Positions 33,270 to 42,075 of a stretch of DNA of 64,000 nt are shown here, one piece after another. A program made the translations under genes and the position numbers. The notes beneath the pieces were generated by a model, which was given only the letters and a program-made list of their open reading frames with translations, made no database searches and was not told where the DNA came from. Source of the stretch: Burkholderiales bacterium. Lineage in GTDB: Bacteria; Pseudomonadota; Gammaproteobacteria; Burkholderiales; SG8-41. The stretch spans positions 248,001 to 312,000 of the forward strand of contig JAIEPF010000001.1 in assembly GCA_019749945.1 (NCBI GenBank). The letters run 5' to 3'. Every line of letters starts with the position of its first letter. The first letter of the stretch is position 1.

Positions 33270-34508
33270 TTAGCGGCCGAACAGGCCCTTCAGCGCTTTA
33301 ATCCCTTCCTGCAGCGGATCCGCTGCCGGCGCGCTGCCGCCCCCGGATGCATCACCGCTGCCGGTGCGTGACCCACCGCCACCACCCGACATGCCGTCCT
33401 CACCGAGGATGGCGGAGGTCGTCGATTTGAGACGCACCTTGACCACCCAGTCCGGACTCCATGTCACCTTGGGATCCTGCGGCCGCGGCGGCTGTGCAAA
33501 ATTGGCTTCTTCACCATAGGCGATGAAACGCACGAACGCCGAGGGCGCCGCCGCGACAAACTGCGCCGGCACCGTGCATTCCGTGGTCGAGGGCGCCATC
33601 ACGATTTTTTCGCGGATCAGGCGCGCCACTTCGGACGGCGGCAGCCAGGTCATCAGCGATTCGCCGAATTCGCGGGTGTTGCTGGAACTCCAGACCACGA
33701 CATCCTCGCTGCCGCCCTTGCCGCCGCCCATCGCCGTCGCAAAATAACCCTGGGCATTGGCCACGCTGTTCCATGACACGCTGATGCCGCCGCCGGCGGA
33801 TTTGCGGGTGGACAGGTTCACCGGCTCCATGAAGTCGTACTTTTCACTCAACGAAAACCGGATGTCCGGGGAGTAGTTGCCCTTGACCGTGTGCTCGCCG
33901 CGCAGGCTGCCGTCAGCGGCAACCCGGGTGCTGTCGCGCTGGTTCGGCCAGTCGCCGTAGGTTTTGCTGCGGGACTGCGAAGGGCCGCGCTGCACATTGA
34001 CGCGGCGGCTGAACAGCCCCTGCGGCATCTGGCCCTGCGCCAGTTTGGCGAAATCGATCACATACGGCTGCCCGGCGCCGGCCTGTTCGCCGCAGCCCCA
34101 GAAAATCAGCATGCGGCCGCGCGGTTTTTCGAAATTCTCCGGCACGCCGTCTTCGCGCGGCTCGGGACGCGGCGCGCGCTGCGGCGTTTCCAGCGGCAGG
34201 CTCGCGCCCATGTTGAGCCCGGGCGGGATCTCATGCGCGGCCGCCGGCGTGCCGCCGGCGCTGCGCTGCGAGCCGAGCTCAAGCAGCATGCTGCGGTTGG
34301 CGCCGCCGCCCGCGCCGCCGCCCAGCATCATGCGGCCGATGTCCATCATCGACGGGCCAGCACCGCCGGCGCCGCCCATGGGCATGCCGGAGGATGTATC
34401 GATACTCATCCAGTAGGTGGCGATCGGCGGATTGACTTTCTGTTGCGCGGACGCACTGACTGCAGCGGCGGCAAGCAGGGCGACAACAATGCGGGGGGCA
34501 TGTTTCAA
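33270..34508 (-). CDS. Secreted protein of unknown function
   Basis: 412 aa if started at TTG 34508, which has AGGAG six bases upstream and opens a signal peptide (KHAPRIVVALLAAAAVSASA). ATG 34547 and 34571 are in frame but lack an RBS. After a Gly/Met-rich linker (MPMGGAGGAG, MLGGGAGGGA) comes a beta-rich body with GRMLIFWGCGEQ and VSWNSVANAQGYFA, the latter like a fibronectin-type repeat. The tail is Gly/Ser-rich. Not a family I recognise. Ends four bases from the convergent SDR stop. Confidence 0.8.
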   Translation of the reverse strand: MKHAPRIVVALLAAAAVSASAQQKVNPPIATYWMSIDTSSGMPMGGAGGAGPSMMDIGRMMLGGGAGGGANRSMLLELGSQRSAGGTPAAAHEIPPGLNMGASLPLETPQRAPRPEPREDGVPENFEKPRGRMLIFWGCGEQAGAGQPYVIDFAKLAQGQMPQGLFSRRVNVQRGPSQSRSKTYGDWPNQRDSTRVAADGSLRGEHTVKGNYSPDIRFSLSEKYDFMEPVNLSTRKSAGGGISVSWNSVANAQGYFATAMGGGKGGSEDVVVWSSSNTREFGESLMTWLPPSEVARLIREKIVMAPSTTECTVPAQFVAAAPSAFVRFIAYGEEANFAQPPRPQDPKVTWSPDWVVKVRLKSTTSAILGEDGMSGGGGGSRTGSGDASGGGSAPAADPLQEGIKALKGLFGR

Positions 34509-34632
34509 GGCGAGGCTCCTGATCGGCGGGTTGAATGAAGAATGCATGAAAAAGTCCGGCGTGACTCTCATGGATACGCGTTCTGCGCCCGGCCGGTGGT
34601 GAGGAAATGATAATAGCTGCTGATGAACAGAT

Positions 34633-35520
34633 TCATCCGGAGTAGTTGCGGACGTCCCTGTACTGCTCGAACCTGACGTTTTTGACGATGTCGTCACGGC
34701 TCATGCCCGCGGCCACCGCTTCGCGCATGCCGCGATCAAAATCGCCGAGCATTTTTGCCTCCTGCAGCACGTCCGCCTTGGCGCCGATATCGCCATGGCC
34801 GCCCAGATAGACATCGACGTCCATCGCCGCGATTTTCTTCAGGATATCGACCCAGCCCGACATCGAAGGGGTGAACGAGGGGTTGGGCCAGCTGTTCTTC
34901 GAGAACGGCCCGCCCGCAAACAGCACACGCTCCTGCGGAAACCGCACAAAGGTATCGCCGGGATTCTGCCCGGCACCCAGATACAGCAGCTCGACGGTGC
35001 GACCGCCGAGTTTCAGCGTCAGCATCGAATCAAAAGTCACGTCCGGCAGCACCAGCCTGACCTCGCCCGGATCAAACTGGCGCTGCTTGAAGTACCCTTG
35101 GCGCCGCTTCATTTCCAGCGGAAACTGCTGCTGCATCATGCCCGCCGTGTCGCGGTGGGCGATGATGGTCGCGCCCTCGCGCTTGAACACCGCGTTGCCG
35201 AAGTAGTGGTCGCCGTGGGCATGGGTATTGATCACCCAGCGGATCGGCTTGTCGGTGGTTTTGCGGATCGCCGCCAGCAATTCCTCGCCGCGCCGCGGAT
35301 GCTGCCGGGTATCAATGACCAGCACACCGTCATTGGTGACCAGCCACGCGTTGTTGGATTCCTCATGGTGATACTGGAAAAACAGCCCGGGTGCGACCTC
35401 GGTGACCTTGATCGGAATATTTTTTTCTTCGACTTCCCCGGCGCCGCTGGCCTGCGCCAGCACCACACCCGGGGAAATCAGCATCAGCCCGGCCATCAGC
35501 AACGCGGTCCATCGTTTCAT
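34633..35520 (-). CDS. Secreted MBL-fold metallohydrolase
   Basis: 295 aa. Signal peptide MKRWTALLMAGLMLISP, cleavage near LAQA. The zinc motif NTHAHGDHYFGN (His-x-His-x-Asp-His) is intact, and GGHGD supplies a later ligand. Members range from beta-lactamases to thioesterase-like enzymes; the very short C-terminal domain (YRDVRNYSG) is common in quinoprotein-linked and alkylsulfatase-like relatives. Its periplasmic location is clear, its substrate is not. The next gene upstream is divergent. Confidence 0.9.
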   Translation of the reverse strand: MKRWTALLMAGLMLISPGVVLAQASGAGEVEEKNIPIKVTEVAPGLFFQYHHEESNNAWLVTNDGVLVIDTRQHPRRGEELLAAIRKTTDKPIRWVINTHAHGDHYFGNAVFKREGATIIAHRDTAGMMQQQFPLEMKRRQGYFKQRQFDPGEVRLVLPDVTFDSMLTLKLGGRTVELLYLGAGQNPGDTFVRFPQERVLFAGGPFSKNSWPNPSFTPSMSGWVDILKKIAAMDVDVYLGGHGDIGAKADVLQEAKMLGDFDRGMREAVAAGMSRDDIVKNVRFEQYRDVRNYSG

Positions 35521-35626
35521 GCTTCCCTCCCCTGGGTCGGCGCAAGCTGCGCCATGACGCCAGTTTACGCGCGTACGGCGACTTGCATGTTACGCTGCGC
35601 GCCAATCACAAAAACGGAGGAGTTCC

Positions 35627-36601
35627 ATGCCGCGCACCGCCCTGAGCACCATGTTGAGCGTTACCCTGGCCGCCTGCTGCGTGAACATCGCCAATGCCCA
35701 GAACTATCCCAGTCGCGCGGTGCGCATGCTGATCCCGTTCACGGTGGGCAGCGCCGCCGACGTCATCGCCCGCGCCATGGAGCCTGCGCTGCGCGAGCGC
35801 CTCGGCCAGCCGCTGGTGATCGACAACCGCGCCGGCGCCGGCGGCAATATCGCTGCCGAACTGACGGCGAAAAGCGCGCCCGACGGTTATACGATTTTCA
35901 TGGGCACCATCGGCACCCAGGCGATCAATTACAGCCTGTATTCGAAACTCAACTATCACCCGCTGAACAGCTTCACCCTGATCGCGCGCGTCGGCGACAG
36001 CCCGAATGTGCTGGTGCTCAATCCCAGTGTGCCGGCGAAATCGGTGAAGGAACTGATCGCACTCGCCAAAGCCAAACCCGGCGTGCTGAACTACGGCACT
36101 TCCGGCGCCGGCACCTCGGTGCATCTGTCGGCGGAACTCTTTAACAGCATGGCCGGCGTGAAAACCGTGCATGTGCCGTTCAAGGGCGCATCCGAAGCGC
36201 TGACCGCACTGATTTCGGGACAGACCGACATCCAGTTTGCCAGCGTGTCGTCGGCAATACCGTTCATCAAGGCCGGCCGCCTGCGCGGCCTCGGTGTGAC
36301 TTCGCCCGCACGCATCGCATCCATGCCCGATGTGCCGACCATCGCCGAAGCGGGATTGCCGGGTTATGCCGCGGTGGCCTGGTACGGCATCGTCGGTCCC
36401 GCCGGCATTCCGGCACCGATTGTGGCGACGCTGAGCAAGGCCGCGCTCGATACGCTGGCGCAGCCGGAGGTGAAAACCCGGCTTGCCGCCTCCGGGGTCG
36501 ATACCAATCCGGGCACGCCCGAGGAATTCCGCAAACTGATCGAAGCGGAAATCCCGAAATGGGCGGCGGTGGTCAAGGCCTCCGGCGCGAAAGCCGACTG
36601 A
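35627..36601 (+). CDS. Bug/TctC-family substrate-binding protein
   Basis: 324 aa with RBS GGAGGAG before ATG 35627. Signal peptide MPRTALSTMLSVTLAACCVN, cleavage at NA|QNYPS; the Cys pair in the signal is not a lipobox. Marks: VRMLIPFTVGSAADVIAR, IDNRAGAGGNIA, APDGYTI, VHVPFKGASEAL. The substitution TVGSAAD for PPGGxxD is the strongest departure among the nine. It converges on a quinone oxidoreductase gene. Confidence 0.92.
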   Translation: MPRTALSTMLSVTLAACCVNIANAQNYPSRAVRMLIPFTVGSAADVIARAMEPALRERLGQPLVIDNRAGAGGNIAAELTAKSAPDGYTIFMGTIGTQAINYSLYSKLNYHPLNSFTLIARVGDSPNVLVLNPSVPAKSVKELIALAKAKPGVLNYGTSGAGTSVHLSAELFNSMAGVKTVHVPFKGASEALTALISGQTDIQFASVSSAIPFIKAGRLRGLGVTSPARIASMPDVPTIAEAGLPGYAAVAWYGIVGPAGIPAPIVATLSKAALDTLAQPEVKTRLAASGVDTNPGTPEEFRKLIEAEIPKWAAVVKASGAKAD

Positions 36602-36628
36602 GGTGGAAACGAAGTTGCCTGAAGCGTA

Positions 36629-37600
36629 TCAGGCGACGCGCACCACGATCTTGCCGACCATGGCGCTGCTGTCCATGCGCGCTTTTGCCGCCGGCAGTTC
36701 GTCGAAGGGGTAGACCTTGTCGACCAGCGGCGCGATGCGGCCGTCAACCAGTGCCGGCAGCACATCGCGCCTGAAGCCGCGGGCAGCCTCGTTCTTGCCT
36801 TCCACCGGCAGGTGCGCGTTGGAAACGCCGAACACCTCGAGCCGCCAGGCGTGTACCGCGCCGAGGTCAATCTCGGCCTTGAACACGTTGTCGACATAAC
36901 CGACGGTGGCGAGACGGCCGCGGAATCCCAGCGTGCGCAGGCATTCGGCGAACACCGAGCCGCCGACGCCGTTGATCACCAGGTCAACACCCTTGCCGCC
37001 GTTGATCTCTTTCACCTTGTCGGCAAAATCCGGCTTGCGTGTGGCGATGCCGAAATCAAGGCCGATGGCTTTTAACTGATCCAGTTTCTGCTGTGATCCC
37101 GAAGTGCCGATCGAACGCGCGCCGATCAGCTTCGCCAGCTGGATGCTGGCGACACCGGCGCCGGAGGAGGCACCCATGATCAGCATGGTCTCGCCCTTCT
37201 GCAGTTTGCCGAACTGGTAAATCATTTCCCAGGCGGTGATGAAACTGACCGGCACTGCCGCGGCCTGTTCCCATGACAGGCGTTCCGGCTTGGGCATCAT
37301 CTGCTGGATATCCATCACCGCGTACTCGGCGAAACCGCCGCGCACGCGCCCGAACACCGCGTCGCCCACCTTGACGCCGGTGACGCCGTCACCAATCGCA
37401 TGCACCACGCCGGATGCCTCGCCGCCGCCGAGTTTCTCCGGACCACCGTGCACGACGCCGCCGACAAAGAGTTCGCCGCGATTCAGCGCAGTGGCATGCA
37501 CCTTGATGACGATCTCGCCCGCCTTGGGCTGCGGCTGAGGCACATCGCGAAATTCGAGTACGTTTTTGTGGTCTTTGGTGACGATCCAGCAGGATTTCAT
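36629..37600 (-). CDS. Zinc-free MDR oxidoreductase, quinone-oxidoreductase-like
   Basis: 323 aa. GroES-like N-terminal half (residues 1-125) and Rossmann half with GASSGAGVASIQLAK. The Cys/His zinc ligands of alcohol dehydrogenases are absent, so it belongs to the NADPH quinone/crotonyl reductase branch. A copy of the AT-rich motif lies just 10 bases before ATG 37600, where an RBS would be expected, and no purine-rich RBS is visible. The Bug gene lies 45 bases upstream on the same strand. Confidence 0.9.
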   Translation of the reverse strand: MKSCWIVTKDHKNVLEFRDVPQPQPKAGEIVIKVHATALNRGELFVGGVVHGGPEKLGGGEASGVVHAIGDGVTGVKVGDAVFGRVRGGFAEYAVMDIQQMMPKPERLSWEQAAAVPVSFITAWEMIYQFGKLQKGETMLIMGASSGAGVASIQLAKLIGARSIGTSGSQQKLDQLKAIGLDFGIATRKPDFADKVKEINGGKGVDLVINGVGGSVFAECLRTLGFRGRLATVGYVDNVFKAEIDLGAVHAWRLEVFGVSNAHLPVEGKNEAARGFRRDVLPALVDGRIAPLVDKVYPFDELPAAKARMDSSAMVGKIVVRVA

Positions 37601-37609
37601 AAAATATCC

Positions 37610-37628
37610 AATAAAAACAATATGTTAC
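37610..37628 (+). repeat. AT-rich 19-bp motif, copy 7
   Basis: AATAAAAACAATATGTTAC, covering the expected leader and RBS region of the oxidoreductase gene. The position suggests translational or transcriptional control of that gene. Confidence 0.6.
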
Positions 37629-37645
37629 AGTCAATCGAGCGGAAC

Positions 37646-38635
37646 TCACTCGATTCCGGTTTCGCGCACGATCGGGCCCCAGCGCTGCAATTCCTTCTGG
37701 ATGAATTGTGTGGCGCGTTCCGGTGATGACGTGCTCACCGGTTCCGCACCCGCCTTGCGCAGGAATTCCTGCATCGCTGCATTGGCCAGCACTTTCTGGT
37801 TGGCCTGCGCCAGCACATCGAGCACCGGCCGCGGCACGCCGGGCGACAGGAAAATCGCATTGAAGGCCTGCACCACCAGCTCCGGCATGCCGGCCTGCAC
37901 GGCGGTCGGCACCTCAGGCACCGCCGACAGGCGCTCCTCGGAACAGATGGCGAGCATGCGGATGCGCCCCGACTTGTGATACTCCAGCGGCGCCGGGCTG
38001 ATGGTCGGCGTGTACATGGGAATATGCCCCGCGACCAGATCGGCAAGGCCCGGCCCCGCGCCTTTGTACGGCACATGCACGATGTTCAGATCGCCGTTCA
38101 ATTTTTTGAACAGTTCGCCGGTGAGATGGGTGATGCTGCCGGTGCCGGCGGAACCGAAGGAGAGTTGTCCCGGATTCTTTTTCGCAAACGCCGCCAGCGC
38201 CTTGAGGTTTTTCACCGGCATCGACGGATGCACGGCGACACCGGTCGGCACCAGAGTGATGATGCCCAGCGCGGTGAAATCCTTCAGCGGGTCATAACCC
38301 AGTTTCTGGTTTGCCAGCGGGCTCAGCACGTGTGTCGTGGTGTTGGCGATCAGCAGCGTGTAACCGTCGGGCTTGGCGCGCACCACTTCCATCGCGCCGA
38401 TCGCACCCGAAGCACCCGCGCGGTTTTCGACGATCATGTTATGGCCCAGCACACGCGACATTTCCTGCGCCCAGCGCCGGCCGATGATGTCGTTGACCCC
38501 GCCCGGCGCAAACGGCACCACCAGGCGCAGCGTACGCTCGGGAAATTTGCCCTGCGCCTGCGCCAGGGCGGGCACGAACTGGATGGCGGCGAACGCCATC
38601 ACCGCGAGGACTGAAAAAAATGCGCGCATGATCAT
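37646..38635 (-). CDS. Bug/TctC-family substrate-binding protein
   Basis: 329 aa, ATG 38635 seven bases after GAGGAG. Signal peptide MIMRAFFSVLAVMAFAAIQF, cleavage after ALAQA. Marks: LRLVVPFAPGGVNDIIGR, VENRAGASGAIG, KPDGYTL, VHVPYKGAGPGL. Transcribed before the MDR oxidoreductase, probably together with it. The ninth and last such receptor in the window. Confidence 0.92.
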   Translation of the reverse strand: MIMRAFFSVLAVMAFAAIQFVPALAQAQGKFPERTLRLVVPFAPGGVNDIIGRRWAQEMSRVLGHNMIVENRAGASGAIGAMEVVRAKPDGYTLLIANTTTHVLSPLANQKLGYDPLKDFTALGIITLVPTGVAVHPSMPVKNLKALAAFAKKNPGQLSFGSAGTGSITHLTGELFKKLNGDLNIVHVPYKGAGPGLADLVAGHIPMYTPTISPAPLEYHKSGRIRMLAICSEERLSAVPEVPTAVQAGMPELVVQAFNAIFLSPGVPRPVLDVLAQANQKVLANAAMQEFLRKAGAEPVSTSSPERATQFIQKELQRWGPIVRETGIE

Positions 38636-38757
38636 TGTTGTTCTCCTCGATGCCTGTTTTATTTTTGCCGCGTTTTGATTAATACCGCGAAACCGCGGGG
38701 CTCGCCAAATCGGATTTCATGCTAATTGTTATCGCCTGCAGCCGCAACCGCGGCCGG

Positions 38758-41700
38758 TCATGCCGCAGCGGTTTCACGTGTCTCGCCGCTTGAGAAAATG
38801 AGCATTGCGCGCACCGGCTTTCGCGGATACATGGCGCTGATTGCATCGCGGTAACCGGCCAGCTGGGCATCATACCGGGCAAGCAATGCAGCGTCGCCCG
38901 GCAATGTGCCCGACTTGTAATCGATCACCCACAACACGTCGCCGAACTCGACCAGCCGGTCGATGCGTCGCATGGCGCCGGTTGCATCGACAAAGGCAAG
39001 CTCATTCATCGCCCGCACATATTGTGCAGGGTCGAAAAACCGCTTGAGTCCGGCCTGTTTCAGCAGCCGCTGTGCCGCCTCCCACAAGGGCAGGAACTCC
39101 GCCTCGGTCAACCCCATCGCATCGCGCAGCACTGGCGGCGCCGCGGGCGGCCCCGCTGTCAGGCGTTCCAGCAACAAGTGGAACAGGGTGCCGAAACGCA
39201 GGCCCTCCCCTGCGGGTTCGCTAATGCGCCTGCCGGTCGGCAGCGGCTGGGTCAGCCTTGCATCAACAGCCGCAATCGCTGTCGCCGGGGTTGCCGCTGC
39301 CGGCACTGCACCCCCTTCCCCTGCCATTGCACCATGCGCCGCCACCGCCGCCGGATCATCATCGGCCACGCCTGCAGCGGCGCAGACCGCCGTGCGTATG
39401 CGTGCATACCACGACGAGCCGTTGCGGCCGCGCCCGTCGACGCCGCTGACGATCAGCGCCTGACGCGCCCGGGTCATCGCAACGTAAAGCAGATTGAGAT
39501 CCTCGCGCGCGGCCAGCGCCGCTTCATGCCGGGCCTGTGCTCGCTGCGCGGTGCTCTGCGCATCCTTGCGCGTCCACAGTGAAAACATCAGGGGACGCTC
39601 GGCCTCCGGCGGCCAGTCAATCAATGCCTCGTAACCGCGGCCCGCATCCTGGCCCGCCGCCGTATCGAGCAGCCACACCACCGGAGCCTCCAGCCCCTTG
39701 GCGCCATGGACGGTATAAATGCGCAACGCGTCGCCGGCATCACCGATGATGCCCTCGTCCGGCGCCTCCTCGACCGGCGCGCTGCGCAGATCACCGAGCT
39801 CATTGATGAACCGCGGCAAACTGGGATAACGGCCGGCATCGGCATCCAGCGCATGCTGGATAAAGGCCTGCAGGTTGGCGGCGACAGCACCACGCATGGC
39901 AGCGGGCACGGCCTGCGCGTAACGATGCATCAGGCCGCCTTCGAAATATATGCGGTCCAGCTGGTCGTGTACGGGTGCCGCGTCAGCACGCGACAGCCAG
40001 CGTGCCAGCAAGTCATGGGCGCGCAACAGGGTCGGGCTGCACAGCGGCTGTGCGGCCAGCCGCACCAGACGCTCCCACCAGCTGTCGCCGGGAGTCAAGG
40101 CAATCGCCACCAGGTCATCGTCGCCCGCGGCGAACAGCGGGGACCGCAGCGCATGCGCCAGATCAAGATCGGAAAAAGGCGAACTCAGGAAACGCAACAG
40201 TGCGATCAGATCCTGCGCCTCGAGGGTATCGAGCAAGCCCCCCTGACGGGAAGTCACGAACGGAATGCCGGCATGGCGCAAGGCGCGCTCGTACACCGCA
40301 AGGTGCGTGCGCCTGCGCACCAGGATCATGATGTCCGCGCAACGCAGCGGGCGGCCACCATGACCGTCATCAATAAGCCATCGGCCGACCATCACGCCGA
40401 TTTGCCGTGCCAGCAATGCCGCCTCGTCATCGCGGCGGCGGTCTTCCTCGACAAGCAGTGGTGACAGCAGCGGATCGCGCAGGCCTGCCGGCGGAAGTGT
40501 CTCCTGCACCGCATCGGCCGCCGCCAGCGGCAGCACTTCCACCCGCCCCGGCATCTGCCGGTGGTAAGCGGCATGCGGCGCAAAACCGGCGTATTCAGGC
40601 TCGGCGCCGAACACCCGGTTCACGACATCGATGACCGGCTGCGCGCAACGCCGCGATTCGTTCTGCGCCAGTCGCTGCGCAGCAAACTCCCGCTCAAGGT
40701 AACCCTGTGCCAGCGTGAACAGTCTCGCCTCGGCCCGGCGAAAACGGTAAATCGACTGCTTGGGATCCCCGACCATGAACACCGTGGGACGCGAGTCGGC
40801 ATCGACCGCGGCTTCCAGCCAGCTTTGCAGCGTCAGCCACTGCAGCGGATTGGTATCCTGGAATTCGTCGACCAGAATATGGTGGTAACGCGCATCCAGC
40901 TTGCAGTGCATGTAGGCGGCATGGTCACTGACGCGGACCAGTTCACAGGCGCGCCACTCGATGTCGCCGTAATCAATGACCTGGCGTTCCCGTTTCAGCG
41001 ACTGATAGGCTTCCAGCAGCCCGGCCCCGCAGCGCAGCCCGGCCTCGTTGAAACGGTAGTTGTCCTGATCCCGCAGCGCGTCGTGAACAGCCTCTATCCG
41101 CTCGCCAAGCGCCGCATGCAGTTCAAGCAAACGGACCTCTCCTGCCGGAGTGAGGCGTTTCGCCTGCGTCGGTGACGGCTTGCGCTTTCGCAGCGTGCCT
41201 TCGGTCGCCGTAAACAGCACGGCCCGGATGTTTTCAAAACGCTCGCGTCCGGCTACTCCCGGATCTTTCTGCAACACTGCGGCGAATTGCCGATCCGTCG
41301 CGGTGTTCCGCTCCAGCAACGCGGCATATTCCCCGAGCATCGAGACGAATCCGGCATCGGCCAGCAGGCTGCCGGTGACGTCTGCATCCGGCGTGACCGT
41401 CATGCACCGCGCGATCTGCGCCAGCGCATGGTCGACCGGTTCAGCTGCGCTCCGCGTATAAGACCACCACTCCGCCCTGCGGCGCAGGAAGCCGGTCAGC
41501 AACTGGCGCGTATTCTCAAGCCCGCATTCGCGGAACAGAAACGTCAGGCCGCGTGCAGCCGGCGCATCGGGATTGCGCGACAGACTGCCGGCAAAACGTT
41601 CCCAGGCCTCATCCACCAGGGCTGCGGTCTGCTCAACAAGCGTAACGTCACCGGGCACCCCGGCGTCCAGCGGTGCACGCCGCAACAATTGCATGAACCA

Positions 41701-42075
41701 GCTGTGGAACGTGGTGATGGTGATGGAAGGCTGGGCCGTCAGCAGTTTTTCGTAGAGCCGGCGTGCCCGCGGCAGCATCGCCTCGATGTCTTCCGGACCC
41801 ACCTCGCGCTGTTGCAGAAAGTCGCGCACGGCCGCATCGGGTGCCGTCGCCAGCAGATGCAGCCACTCGTGCAGCCGTGCGGCCATTTCCTGCGCCGCTT
41901 TGCGGGTAAATGTCACGGCAAGGATGTGCGAGGGTTCCGCGCCGGCCAGCAGCAGGCGGACGATCCGCGACACCAGCAGCCAGGTCTTGCCGCTGCCGGC
42001 ACAGGCCTCGATCACCACGCTGGATGACGGATCCAGTGCAGCCCGGTTCAGTAATTGCCGGGATGTATCGCTCAT
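38758..42075 (-). CDS. AddA-like UvrD helicase-nuclease
   Basis: 1105 aa. The start ATG 42075 overlaps the addB stop as ATGA. SF1A helicase motifs in order: EACAGSGKT (I), VDEFQDTNPLQW (II), VGDPKQSIYRFR (III), YTVHGAKGLEAPVVWL (V) and LLYVAMTRARQAL (VI). The C-terminal nuclease motif WVIDYKSG is intact. With its partner it should resect double-strand ends for RecA loading, like RecBCD. Chi recognition cannot be judged. Confidence 0.92.
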   Translation of the reverse strand: MSDTSRQLLNRAALDPSSSVVIEACAGSGKTWLLVSRIVRLLLAGAEPSHILAVTFTRKAAQEMAARLHEWLHLLATAPDAAVRDFLQQREVGPEDIEAMLPRARRLYEKLLTAQPSITITTFHSWFMQLLRRAPLDAGVPGDVTLVEQTAALVDEAWERFAGSLSRNPDAPAARGLTFLFRECGLENTRQLLTGFLRRRAEWWSYTRSAAEPVDHALAQIARCMTVTPDADVTGSLLADAGFVSMLGEYAALLERNTATDRQFAAVLQKDPGVAGRERFENIRAVLFTATEGTLRKRKPSPTQAKRLTPAGEVRLLELHAALGERIEAVHDALRDQDNYRFNEAGLRCGAGLLEAYQSLKRERQVIDYGDIEWRACELVRVSDHAAYMHCKLDARYHHILVDEFQDTNPLQWLTLQSWLEAAVDADSRPTVFMVGDPKQSIYRFRRAEARLFTLAQGYLEREFAAQRLAQNESRRCAQPVIDVVNRVFGAEPEYAGFAPHAAYHRQMPGRVEVLPLAAADAVQETLPPAGLRDPLLSPLLVEEDRRRDDEAALLARQIGVMVGRWLIDDGHGGRPLRCADIMILVRRRTHLAVYERALRHAGIPFVTSRQGGLLDTLEAQDLIALLRFLSSPFSDLDLAHALRSPLFAAGDDDLVAIALTPGDSWWERLVRLAAQPLCSPTLLRAHDLLARWLSRADAAPVHDQLDRIYFEGGLMHRYAQAVPAAMRGAVAANLQAFIQHALDADAGRYPSLPRFINELGDLRSAPVEEAPDEGIIGDAGDALRIYTVHGAKGLEAPVVWLLDTAAGQDAGRGYEALIDWPPEAERPLMFSLWTRKDAQSTAQRAQARHEAALAAREDLNLLYVAMTRARQALIVSGVDGRGRNGSSWYARIRTAVCAAAGVADDDPAAVAAHGAMAGEGGAVPAAATPATAIAAVDARLTQPLPTGRRISEPAGEGLRFGTLFHLLLERLTAGPPAAPPVLRDAMGLTEAEFLPLWEAAQRLLKQAGLKRFFDPAQYVRAMNELAFVDATGAMRRIDRLVEFGDVLWVIDYKSGTLPGDAALLARYDAQLAGYRDAISAMYPRKPVRAMLIFSSGETRETAAA

